From assembly GCA_947166165.1 (NCBI GenBank), contig CAMVDK010000051.1, positions 1-14,481 of the forward strand: DNA of 14,481 nucleotides. Reading direction: 5' to 3'. Positions 7,007 to 13,882 of the stretch are shown piece after piece. Position numbers and translations under genes: made by a program. The notes beneath the pieces were generated by a model. The model had not been told where the DNA came from. It was given only the letters and a program-made list of their open reading frames with translations, and made no database searches. Every line of letters starts with the position of its first letter. The stretch's first letter is position 1. Source of the DNA: an uncultured Porphyromonadaceae bacterium. GTDB taxonomy: Bacteria; Bacteroidota; Bacteroidia; Bacteroidales; Muribaculaceae.

Positions 7007-8746
7007 ATGAAAACGATATTGAACCTATCGCTGGCACTGCTTGCGGCGGTGCTGTTTGCCGAGTGTTCGGAACCGGACGACTCGTCGCCTCAGTATAAAG
7101 ACTGCATTGAGCAAGCCGTGGGCATCATGGACACCAAAGGCTTCTATGCCAAAGGCACTAATTGGACGGTGGCCAAACGCGACGCCCTGGAGGCCACGCC
7201 GGGCAACGAGACCGACGCCCACGAAGTGATCAAGAAAGCGCTGCGTGTGGCAGGCGGCCGACACTCCAAGTTGCTGGAGACGGGAGAATACGTGCCAGGG
7301 AGCGGCCGTGGCCAGTTCACGTTGCCCACCGTTAGTGTGACCGACGAAGGTGCCTGGCTCATCACGCTGCCGGCGTTCGACGGCAACGAGGAGCAAGCCA
7401 CGACCTACGCCAAGACGGTGCTCGACGCACTGCCCGAAACGGTGCCAGCCGTCATCATCGACCTGCTGCAGGCGCAAGGCGAGAACCCCTACCCCATGCT
7501 CGCGGCCATTCACCGTTTTCTGCCCGAAGGCACAGTGCTCAAGGTGCACAGCCGCGAGGGTTTCGCCACGCTCACTGCTGAAAACATGGTCAGCAAAGTG
7601 GGCGGCATCGAGGTGGGCAAGCGCATCCACTGCCCCGTGGCGCTGCTGACCGGCACCAGCACGCGTGGTGCCGGCGAAGCGGTGGTGCTCAGCTTCACTA
7701 CCCACGACTATTGCCGGCGCATAGGCACGCGCACGGCGGGTTATGCCGCCGTCAACCAGGCATTCCCGCTCTCCGACGGCTCCCAGCTGTGGCTCACCAC
7801 GGGCAACTATGCCACCACCCAAGGCTTTGAACCGGGCGAAGAACCCATCTCGCCCAATGTGAACACCGCCACGCCGCTGGTCACCGCCAACCTGTGGATG
7901 AAAGAAATCTTCCCCAGTCCCAAGGAATATGTGACTACTGCCATCGACTACATGAATCAGTACGGCTTATATGCCGAAGGAGCGACTTGGGAGGCAGCGC
8001 GCGCCGAGGCGCTGGCAGGCACCCCCGCCACGCTGACAGAAGCACACGACATCATCCGCAAGGCGCTCAGCGTGGCGGGTGGCAAGCACTCGCAGCTGTG
8101 GACTCTAGAGGCCAGTGAGCACATCAAGAAAACGTATTTCCAGGACAAGCCCTCGGTGACCACCATCACCGGAGGCATTGTCGTGGTCAAGCTGCCGGGA
8201 TTCATGGGGAATGATGAGGAAAAAACAGCCTATGCCAGCGCTGTGACGAAACTGCTGCCCACACAAGCGCCCGGCATCATCATCGACCTGCGCGAGAATA
8301 ATGGAGGCAGCATGTATCCCATGATGGCCGCCGTGCACCAATTACTGCCCACCGACATTCTGCTCACCTTCAGGGGGCGTGATGGTGACAATGTGATCAC
8401 CATGCCTTATGTGCTGCGGGCTACTGGCATCAGCGCGCTGCCGCCGATACAGTGTCCGGCAGTTGCCATCCTCACCAGCGAAAAGACGGCTAGCGCCGCC
8501 GAGGCCACTCTGCTCTCGTTCAGGGGGCTGCCCCATACCCGCACTTTTGGCTCCCCCACCGCAGGCTACGCCTCGGGCAATATCACCATCATACTGAGTG
8601 ACGGTGCGAAGATGCTACTCACCACCGGGCGCGATGTGGCCCGCACGGGCGAGGAGTTCTGCGACGACCCCATCGAGCCGGATGTCTCCACCGCGCAGCC
8701 CATGGAGGATGCCATCAACTGGATTCAGCAACAAAATGCACCTTGA
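7007..8746 (+). CDS. Lipoprotein with two tandem S41 peptidase-like modules
   Basis: The 579-residue protein starts at ATG 7007 with a hydrophobic signal ending in LFAEC (Cys 20) followed by SEPDD, an acidic export-type tail common in Bacteroidetes surface lipoproteins. The -1 residue Glu is unusual for a lipobox. The rest is an internal duplication, about residues 28-300 and 304-579, sharing a YA[KE]GxxW segment, AH[ED][VI]I[KR]KALxVAGG[RK]HS, [VI]IIDL, and TAGYA blocks. The second copy has IIIDLRENNGG and TASAAE with the expected nucleophile Ser496, and then GSPTAGYASGN as in S41 C-terminal-processing-like peptidases. The first copy has TRGAGE, with Gly221 at the Ser position, and a degenerate DLLQAQGEN. 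Probably only module 2 is catalytic. No PDZ domain is evident. It stands alone with its own promoter. The substrate is unknown. Confidence 0.82.
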   Translation: MKTILNLSLALLAAVLFAECSEPDDSSPQYKDCIEQAVGIMDTKGFYAKGTNWTVAKRDALEATPGNETDAHEVIKKALRVAGGRHSKLLETGEYVPGSGRGQFTLPTVSVTDEGAWLITLPAFDGNEEQATTYAKTVLDALPETVPAVIIDLLQAQGENPYPMLAAIHRFLPEGTVLKVHSREGFATLTAENMVSKVGGIEVGKRIHCPVALLTGTSTRGAGEAVVLSFTTHDYCRRIGTRTAGYAAVNQAFPLSDGSQLWLTTGNYATTQGFEPGEEPISPNVNTATPLVTANLWMKEIFPSPKEYVTTAIDYMNQYGLYAEGATWEAARAEALAGTPATLTEAHDIIRKALSVAGGKHSQLWTLEASEHIKKTYFQDKPSVTTITGGIVVVKLPGFMGNDEEKTAYASAVTKLLPTQAPGIIIDLRENNGGSMYPMMAAVHQLLPTDILLTFRGRDGDNVITMPYVLRATGISALPPIQCPAVAILTSEKTASAAEATLLSFRGLPHTRTFGSPTAGYASGNITIILSDGAKMLLTTGRDVARTGEEFCDDPIEPDVSTAQPMEDAINWIQQQNAP

Positions 8747-8787
8747 CGAGAATGTAGACATTAGAACATAAGCCTTAGACTTGAGTG

Positions 8788-8869
8788 GACACAAGAACAT
8801 AAGATTATTTATTATTCATCTAGAAACATGATACTTATGTCCTTTATAAAATGCTTTTGTTCTTGTGTC
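8788..8869. repeat. Long imperfect inverted repeat in an AT-rich intergenic region
   Basis: GACACAAGAACATAAG (8788-8803) is the inverted partner of CTTTTGTTCTTGTGTC (8854-8869), with 15 of 16 positions pairing around a 50-nt AT-rich centre. The decamer AGAACATAAG also occurs upstream at 8763-8772, and a reverse-oriented CTTATGT lies inside the centre. The element fills most of the 141-bp gap between the S41 gene and the acetyltransferase. No T-run follows, so it is not a classical terminator. It could be an RNA structure, an operator or a multicopy intergenic repeat. Confidence 0.6.
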
Positions 8870-8887
8870 TTATAAATAAACAAAGCA

Positions 8888-9460
8888 ATGACTATCGACC
8901 AATTCAGAGACTACATGGCATCGGGGCAGCCCATTGGCGGCGGCTCACCGGTGCACCAGATGTTCCACCAGTTGTCGCAGGAGGCACTGCGCATCACCGC
9001 CGAAATCAACGGCCGATACCACACGCCACAAGAGCTGCATGCCCTGCTCGAAGAGCTGTGGGGGCGGCCTGTGCCCGAATCGGTGGGGATGTTCCCGCCT
9101 TTCCACACCGACTGCGGCAAGAACACCGTCGTGGGCGAACGGGTGTTCATCAACATGGGCTGCAAGTTCCAGGACCAGGGCGGCATCACCATCGACGAGG
9201 GCGCACTCATCGGTCATAACGTCGTGCTGGCCACGCTCAACCACCTCGTTGACCCCGAACAGCGCGCCGGCATGACCCACGCACCCATCCACATAGGCCG
9301 CAACGTGTGGATTGGCGCCAACGCCACCGTGCTGGCCGGTGTAAGCATCGGCGACGGGGCCATCGTGGCTGCCGGGGCCGTGGTCACACACGACGTGCCG
9401 CCACGCGCCATTGTGGGTGGCGTGCCGGCAAAAATCATCAAAATGATTCCTGAATCATGA
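8888..9460 (+). CDS. Sugar/maltose O-acetyltransferase family (left-handed beta-helix)
   Basis: The 190-residue protein is a hexapeptide-repeat acyltransferase of the LacA/Maa/NodL group, which transfers acetyl from acetyl-CoA to a sugar hydroxyl. The N-terminal helical cap (residues 1-70) is followed by FHTDCGKN and repeats such as INMGC, ITIDEGALIG, IHIGRNVWIGANATVLAGVSIGDG, ending in GAVVTHDVPPRAIVGGVPAKII. The catalytic His is probably H119 in NHLVDPEQR, corresponding to the HPLDP motif of galactoside acetyltransferase. The active form should be a trimer in the cytoplasm. Its stop overlaps the next start (ATGA, 9457-9460), so the two genes are translationally coupled. The acceptor sugar cannot be deduced, because family annotation as 'maltose' or 'galactoside' is a weak guide. 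Confidence 0.88.
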   Translation: MTIDQFRDYMASGQPIGGGSPVHQMFHQLSQEALRITAEINGRYHTPQELHALLEELWGRPVPESVGMFPPFHTDCGKNTVVGERVFINMGCKFQDQGGITIDEGALIGHNVVLATLNHLVDPEQRAGMTHAPIHIGRNVWIGANATVLAGVSIGDGAIVAAGAVVTHDVPPRAIVGGVPAKIIKMIPES

Positions 9461-9759
9461 ACAAAGTGAGAATCACCGCCGTGCGCCAGACGGTGTACCG
9501 CGATTTGATGGCACGCTATGAAAATCCCATTGAGCATGCCTGCCACGTGCACGAGGGCGACAGCTGGACGTCGGTCGACGGCCGGTGTCCCGAAGGGCTG
9601 TGCGCCTCGGCGTGGGAGTCGATGCGCAGCTTCGTCGAAGCCCTTGCCCGTGGCGAGGGCAACTTCTTCGATGGCTGGATGAAGAACCCCATGAGCGCCA
9701 TGATCAGCTGCAACGACGGCTTCAGACCCGTCAGCTTCTACCTCGAGGTGGTGCCCTGA
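9457..9759 (+). CDS. TIGR04076-type small protein, function unknown
   Basis: This 100-residue protein starts within the previous gene's stop (ATGA overlap). It resembles the small uncharacterised TIGR04076 family: KVRITAV at the start, ENPIEHAC, PEG[LF]C.SAWESM, NFFDGWMKN and a C-terminal SCNDGFRPVSFYLE. Four Cys residues are present (29, 44, 49, 85). C29, C49 and C85 lie in the conserved blocks and could bind a metal or form a redox pair, but that is inference. There is no signal peptide or membrane segment. Coupling to the acetyltransferase suggests shared expression rather than a proven shared pathway. Its stop is separated by one base from the stop of the convergent MalY-type gene. The family assignment is from remembered motif patterns. 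Confidence 0.75.
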   Translation: MNKVRITAVRQTVYRDLMARYENPIEHACHVHEGDSWTSVDGRCPEGLCASAWESMRSFVEALARGEGNFFDGWMKNPMSAMISCNDGFRPVSFYLEVVP

Positions 9760-9760
9760 G

Positions 9761-10939
9761 TCAACGCTCGTCGCGCTTCAGCACAGGTGTGATGCGCGCC
9801 AGCGCTTCGAGCAACCGTGCGCGTGGCAAAGCGATGTTGAGGCGGATGAAGCCTTCGCCAGCCGCGCCATACATGGTGCCGCTGTTCACAGCCACGCGTG
9901 CATCGTGCAGCAGGCGGCCCGCCACATGGTGGCTGGTATGCCCAAGCGAAGCGATGTCGACCCACACCAGGTAGGTGCCCTCGAGCGTGGCGACCGGCAG
10001 GTGGGGCAGATGCTCAGCAAAATGGGCGCAGAGCGCCTCATAGTTGCCGTGGATGTAGGTGTTCAACTCATCGAGCCAACGCGCTCCTGAGGGCGTGTAG
10101 GCCGCCTGCAGGGCCTCGACACCGAAGGGGTTCACGTCGCACACCTCGTTGATGTTGATGGCGCGGTCGATGCGGTCGCGCCATTGCGCATGGGGCGTGA
10201 TGATGTTGGCAATCTGCAGTCCGGCCATGTTGAACGACTTGCTGGGCGAGTTGCAAGTGATGGTGATTTGCTGCGCCTGCTGCGACACGCTGGCCAGCGG
10301 CGTGAAGCGGTGGCCAGGCATCACGAGTTCGCAGTGAATCTCGTCGCTGACAATCACCACGCCATGGCGATGGCACAGCTCGGCCACCTGCACCAGTTCG
10401 CGCCGCGTCCACACCCGTCCGGCGGGATTGTGGGGGTTGCAGAAGAGCAGCACTTTGACGTCGGGCCGCGCCAGCCGCCGTTCCAAGTCATCAAAGTCGA
10501 TGTGGTAGGTGTTCTCTTCGTAGGCCAGCGGGCACTCCTCCACCTGGCAGCCGTTGTTGCGAATCGACGAGAAAAAGCAGTTGTACACCGGCGTGAGCAC
10601 CGCCACCCGGTCGCCGGGCATGGTGAGGGCCTTGACGACGGCCGACATGGCCGGCACCACACCGCTGGTGTACTGAATCCACTCGGAGGCGATGTCCCAG
10701 CCATGCTGCGCCCCGAACCAGCCCACCACACTGTCGAAATAGGACTGCGGCACGGCCACATAGCCGAAAATGCCGTGCTCCACCCGGCGGCGCAGCCTGT
10801 CGATGATGCACGGTGCCGTGCGGAAGTCCATGTCGGCCACCCACATGGCAATCACGTCGTCGCCACCGGCATAGTCCCACTTGTAGGAGTTGGTGCCGCG
10901 ACGGTCAATCACCTGGTCAAAAAACGCTTGTCCGTCCAT
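9761..10939 (-). CDS. MalY/PatB-type PLP-dependent C-S lyase / aminotransferase
   Basis: The 392-residue fold-type I PLP enzyme belongs to the MalY/PatB branch, whose members cleave the C-S bond of cystathionine or cysteine conjugates to a thiol, pyruvate and ammonia. Visible features are MWVADMDF near residue 32 (typical of this branch), HGIFGY, CNPHNPAGRVWT with N171, SDEIHCEL with D199, and SPSKSFNMAGLQ with the Schiff-base Lys at K234. The C-terminal domain ends with GFIRLNIALPR, containing the substrate-carboxylate Arg. Full length, cytoplasmic. It lies 10 bases after the DUF3737 gene on the same strand and is the last gene of that set. It ends one base from the convergent TIGR04076 gene, with no terminator visible between them. 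A true aminotransferase role is less likely but not excluded. Confidence 0.9.
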   Translation of the reverse strand: MDGQAFFDQVIDRRGTNSYKWDYAGGDDVIAMWVADMDFRTAPCIIDRLRRRVEHGIFGYVAVPQSYFDSVVGWFGAQHGWDIASEWIQYTSGVVPAMSAVVKALTMPGDRVAVLTPVYNCFFSSIRNNGCQVEECPLAYEENTYHIDFDDLERRLARPDVKVLLFCNPHNPAGRVWTRRELVQVAELCHRHGVVIVSDEIHCELVMPGHRFTPLASVSQQAQQITITCNSPSKSFNMAGLQIANIITPHAQWRDRIDRAININEVCDVNPFGVEALQAAYTPSGARWLDELNTYIHGNYEALCAHFAEHLPHLPVATLEGTYLVWVDIASLGHTSHHVAGRLLHDARVAVNSGTMYGAAGEGFIRLNIALPRARLLEALARITPVLKRDER

Positions 10940-10949
10940 CAGTCATGCC

Positions 10950-11798
10950 TTATTTATCGCGGGTCTCGACGATGCAGTCGGCAGGACCTTTGATATTCTC
11001 ATCGATGATGACTTCGCCTATGCTGTCGGCGATGATGCGGCCCGTGGCGGGGTTCTTGACGCTGCGGATGTGGCCACGGATGTCGGCCTGCACGCTGCTG
11101 TACTCGAAGGCGAGGTCGCAGTCGTCGCCGAAGGTGCAGTTCTCGAGCACCAGGTCGTGGGCGTAGCACAGCGGCTGCTCGCCGGTGATGTGGCAGTTCA
11201 CCAGTCGCAGGTGGTGGGAGTGCCAGCCGATGAACTCGCCGTTGAGCTCGCTGTCGTAGATGGTGACATTCTCCACTTCCCAGAAGGCATCCTTGGTGGT
11301 GATTTTGGCATTGCGGATCACCACATTTTTCACATACTGGAAGACGTACTTGCTGTCGCTCACCAGGCCGTCCACCTCGATGTTCTGGCTGAACATGAAG
11401 GGATAGGTGCCGCCGTGGAGCTCCACGTTGCGCACACACAGGCCGTCGACGCGCCAGAAGGTCTCGTCGGCGTCGGTGATTTTGGTGTCCTCGATGGTGA
11501 GCCGCTTCATCTCGCGGAAGAACTTGGGTCCGTCGATCACGCAGCGGCGCATCACCATGTCGTCGCTATACCAGATGGCGGAGCGCGACCCGGGCGCGAA
11601 ATAGCAGTCGGTGATGAGCGAGCCCTTCACATGCCAAAACGGGTACTTGCCGATGAAGCGGCAATGGTCGGCCTCGATGTTGCTGCACTCTTTGATGCCC
11701 GATTCACCTTCGGTGATGGTGACGTTCTCGATGCGCAGGTCGTGCGACTCAAACAAGGGGCGTTCGCCTCCGAATTCTTGATTCTTGATGGTTTTCAT
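10950..11798 (-). CDS. DUF3737 family protein, right-handed beta-helix
   Basis: The 282-residue protein begins with KNQEFGGERPLF and continues as irregular short repeats of the type 'LRIENVTITEGES', 'NIEADHCRFIGKYPFWHV', 'MVMRRCVIDGP', 'VENVTIYDSELNG', which stack as a parallel beta-helix. The length and the opening match DUF3737, a bacterial family with no assigned biochemical role. Such helices often bind or act on polysaccharides, but several clustered aromatic and charged residues (FWHV, AIWYSDD, FWRVDG, FWEV) are the only hint here. There is no signal peptide, so the protein is cytoplasmic. It sits 60 bases after the MATE stop and 10 bases before the MalY-type start, in one direction. 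A weak TGAATTTG element lies upstream, so an additional internal promoter is possible. Confidence 0.85.
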   Translation of the reverse strand: MKTIKNQEFGGERPLFESHDLRIENVTITEGESGIKECSNIEADHCRFIGKYPFWHVKGSLITDCYFAPGSRSAIWYSDDMVMRRCVIDGPKFFREMKRLTIEDTKITDADETFWRVDGLCVRNVELHGGTYPFMFSQNIEVDGLVSDSKYVFQYVKNVVIRNAKITTKDAFWEVENVTIYDSELNGEFIGWHSHHLRLVNCHITGEQPLCYAHDLVLENCTFGDDCDLAFEYSSVQADIRGHIRSVKNPATGRIIADSIGEVIIDENIKGPADCIVETRDK

Positions 11799-11858
11799 TT
11801 TCGATGATATAATAGTGATTCAAATTCAATGCATTGCAAACGCACATCGGCAAAGCGG

Positions 11859-13295
11859 CTACTCCAATTGCGGCTCTGGCGGCAAGTCCTTCATCCACCG
11901 CTCGGAGAAGAGCCTCACCAGGAAGATGCCCCCACGGAAGCACAACTCGATGCACATGGCCGTCCATACACCCGCAAGCCCCATCGAGCCTACCAGCACG
12001 GCGGCCAGCGTGAGGCGCACGGCCCACATGCTGATGGCGTTCATCCAGCAGGGCGTCATGGTGTCGCCCGCTCCTACAAACACGCCGTAGGTGACCATCG
12101 CCGCCGCAAAGAGCGGCTCGGCGAACGCCTCGATACGCAGCACTTGCACGCCCAGTTCCACCACCTCGTGCACCGGGGTCATGAGGCCCATGATCGCCGG
12201 CGCTCCCACATAGAGCAGCACGCCCATGGCACCCATGACGAGCATTCCCATGCCCACGGTGATGCGGGCAAAACGGCGCGTGAGGTCGCGCCGCTGCGCC
12301 CCCACGCTCTGCCCCACCAGCGTGGTGGCGGCTTCCTCGACGCCCACACCGGGCATATAGCACATGCTCTCGGCAGTGACGGCGAACGCGTTGGCAGCGA
12401 TGGCGATGCTGCCCAGCGGCGCGACGATGACGGTGAGCACCACCTGGGCCACGTTCATGATGATGTGTTGCAGTCCGATGGGCGCGCCGATGTTGAAAGC
12501 CTTGCGCAGGCATTCGCGCTGCGGACGATAGCTGCCCCGGTCCTGGTTGAGGCGCAGTTCCTGACTGCGCATCACCAGATAGTAGAGCATCATCAGGCAC
12601 ACCACCACCTCGGCTAGGATGGTGCCCATGGCGGCACCCACCACGCCAAGCCCGAGTCCGGGCAGTGTGAAGGTGGTGCCTCCAATGGCGAAGTGGTGGT
12701 CGGGAAAAATGAACAGGAAGTTGAACAGCACGTCGAGCACACACATGAGCACGCCCAGCATGCTCGGCACACGCATGTTGCCGCTGCACCGCAGCATGCC
12801 CCCGGCCAGGAACTCAATCATCAGGAACGGGATGCCAAGCATGAAGATGAGGAAATAGTTCGAAGCATTGGCCGTGATGCCCGGATGCCCGCCCAGCCAC
12901 ACGGGCAGAGCGCCACTGACGGCCACTCCGCCAGCGGTGAGAATCAGAGCGAAAGCCAGACAGGCCACCAAGGCCTGGCGGAGCACGCCGCGCGCCTGCG
13001 CCATCTGGTTGGCGCCAATGTGGTGCGCCACCTGCACCGAGAATCCCGTGGCCACCGCGCTGCAGATGCCTCCGAAGAGCCAGAGCGAGGTGGCAACGAG
13101 CCCGACGGAGGCGGCCTCGTCGGCCCCGAGACGTCCGACCATGGCCGCGTCGATATACTGCATGACAATCGACGACAACTGTGCCAGCATGGCGGGCAGA
13201 CTGAGTTGCGCCGCCAGGAGTATCTGCTCGCGGGTGGTCATCGACTGTCCGCCGCGAATCTTGGCCAACAGGTCGTCGGTGGTGAAGTGGATCAT
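11859..13295 (-). CDS. MATE-family multidrug/metabolite exporter
   Basis: The 478-residue inner-membrane antiporter has about twelve transmembrane helices in two MatE halves (residues about 20-245 and 260-470). Visible family traits are QYIDAAMVGRLG near residue 46, including the helix-1 Asp (D49) of the N-lobe, SGNMRVPSMLGVLMCVLDVLFN near 171, and the second-half equivalents AFNIGAPIGLQ and GAGDTMTPCWMN. MATE proteins expel cationic drugs or metabolites in exchange for Na+ or H+. Ion preference and substrate cannot be read here. The start ATG lies 50 bases downstream of a perfect -7 box. It is the first gene of the probable MATE-DUF3737-MalY operon, so a sulfur-containing or amino-acid-derived compound is a reasonable but unproven substrate class. 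Confidence 0.9.
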   Translation of the reverse strand: MIHFTTDDLLAKIRGGQSMTTREQILLAAQLSLPAMLAQLSSIVMQYIDAAMVGRLGADEAASVGLVATSLWLFGGICSAVATGFSVQVAHHIGANQMAQARGVLRQALVACLAFALILTAGGVAVSGALPVWLGGHPGITANASNYFLIFMLGIPFLMIEFLAGGMLRCSGNMRVPSMLGVLMCVLDVLFNFLFIFPDHHFAIGGTTFTLPGLGLGVVGAAMGTILAEVVVCLMMLYYLVMRSQELRLNQDRGSYRPQRECLRKAFNIGAPIGLQHIIMNVAQVVLTVIVAPLGSIAIAANAFAVTAESMCYMPGVGVEEAATTLVGQSVGAQRRDLTRRFARITVGMGMLVMGAMGVLLYVGAPAIMGLMTPVHEVVELGVQVLRIEAFAEPLFAAAMVTYGVFVGAGDTMTPCWMNAISMWAVRLTLAAVLVGSMGLAGVWTAMCIELCFRGGIFLVRLFSERWMKDLPPEPQLE

Positions 13296-13345
13296 ATCAC
13301 TGTGCTGTGGGGTGCGCCGTGCCTCAGGGCTGGCGAATCAAGGTG

Positions 13346-13375
13346 CAAAGTTAGCACATCGCGACAGAAAACGAA
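13346..13375 (-). promoter_or_regulatory. Promoter of the MATE-DUF3737-MalY operon
   Basis: Read on the minus strand, TAACTTTG (13353-13346) is a perfect TAnnTTTG -7 box. TTCG (13375-13372), one mismatch from TTTG, precedes it by 18 bases. Transcription would start near 13339, leaving about 43 nt before the ATG at 13295. Confidence 0.6.
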
Positions 13376-13512
13376 TCGCCGATAATGGATAATTAACACA
13401 CGGGAGTAAAAATTAGGGAAGCCATCGGTCTGTTGTACCCACGCGTCAGACCTTGAAAAGGCCAAGCCTAACACTCTCCGAATGTTCGTTGTCGACACAG
13501 ACACAGAAAAAA

Positions 13513-13569
13513 GCGGCAGTTCCTGGCGTTGTTGTTCCAGCTGCCGCCACGGTTCACGCGGTTGGAGCC
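13513..13569 (-). repeat. Template-like repeat matching the SUMF1-like gene (possible DGR TR relic)
   Basis: On the minus strand this segment would encode GSNRVNRGGSWNNNARNCR, rich in AAC codons. It aligns without gaps to 13952-14008 of the neighbouring SUMF1-like gene with 49 of 57 identities. By my count six of the eight differences are at adenines of this copy (A to G, T or C) and two at cytosines in third codon positions. Adenine-biased divergence is the hallmark of a DGR template repeat. Against an active template, a 14-nt segment (13499-13512) interrupts the homology before TCGACAC resumes, and the 3' part of the target's repeat is not matched well. It may be a decayed template or the remains of a second target gene. 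Confidence 0.55.
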
Positions 13570-13639
13570 TTTGCGGTGCGGTCCTCTCGGTTTTGAAACC
13601 GATTTAATCTAATATCATTAAATTGTATTCTCATTTTTT

Positions 13640-13660
13640 CGCCCTCGCTTCGCTCGGGCG
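13640..13660. repeat. GC-rich small stem-loop
   Basis: CGCCC (13640-13644) pairs with GGGCG (13656-13660) around the loop TCGCTTCGCTC. The decamer TCGCTTCGCT in this loop recurs exactly in the loop of the large hairpin at 13815-13824. No T-run follows in either direction apart from the T6 before it on the plus strand, so a terminator role is not supported. Confidence 0.5.
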
Positions 13661-13728
13661 TGGTTACCTTATTGCTGCGGTGGCCGGCAGGCAATTCGCT
13701 GAGCGGGGCGGCACGTTTTATTCAACTC

Positions 13729-13754
13729 AGGGCCAACGCTGTGCTGTTGGCTCT
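13729..13754. repeat. Stem-loop, 9-bp arms
   Basis: AGGGCCAAC (13729-13737) pairs with GTTGGCTCT (13746-13754), with one G-T wobble, around the 8-nt loop GCTGTGCT. It lies between the template-like repeat and the large hairpin. No T-run follows on either strand, so I do not call it a terminator. Confidence 0.5.
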
Positions 13755-13788
13755 GGTTGAAAAAAACGTTATGATTTTTTGACGCGGG

Positions 13789-13850
13789 AACACCTTTGTT
13801 ATTAAGGCCCTTTTTCGCTTCGCTTTTTAGGCCTAAATAACAAAGGTGTT
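13789..13850. repeat. Large stem-loop 33 bp downstream of the SUMF1-like stop
   Basis: A 15-bp perfect outer stem (AACACCTTTGTTATT at 13789-13803 and AATAACAAAGGTGTT at 13836-13850) is extended after one A/A mismatch by AGGCC/GGCCT (13805-13809, 13830-13834). The loop is 20 nt and contains TCGCTTCGCT. A strong T-rich tract (13851-13869) follows on the plus strand, which gives the form of a plus-strand terminator although no plus-strand gene ends here. On the minus strand, in the direction of the SUMF1-like gene, no T-run follows. Hairpins just downstream of the variable repeat are also known to assist DGR retrohoming. Confidence 0.7.
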
Positions 13851-13882
13851 TTGTATTTTTTATTTTTTTAAGAGGGTAGAAA

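Larger units (their letters stand above)
13296..13882. other. 587-bp gene-free, hairpin-rich interval between MATE and SUMF1-like genes
   Basis: No convincing gene is present. From left to right it holds the MATE promoter (13346-13375), a weak second homology to the SUMF1-like 3' end near 13460-13498, the 57-bp template-like repeat (13513-13569), and two short AT-rich inverted repeats: TCGGTTT/AAACCGA (13587-13602) and ATTTAAT/ATTAAAT (13602-13623). Three further stem-loops follow (13640-13660, 13729-13754, 13789-13850). Base composition is clearly more AT-rich than in the flanking genes. No reverse transcriptase motif is seen on either strand. Confidence 0.7.

Noticed and set aside
13292..13504. 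70-codon minus-strand frame upstream of the MATE gene
   Set aside because: It overlaps the MATE promoter and shows no family motif. Its first codons are the frameshifted continuation of the template-like repeat, so it is better read as relic sequence.
13296..13882. Reverse transcriptase or Avd gene expected beside a DGR template
   Set aside because: Six-frame reading shows no YxDD-type motif or open frame of adequate length. If one exists it is outside the window.
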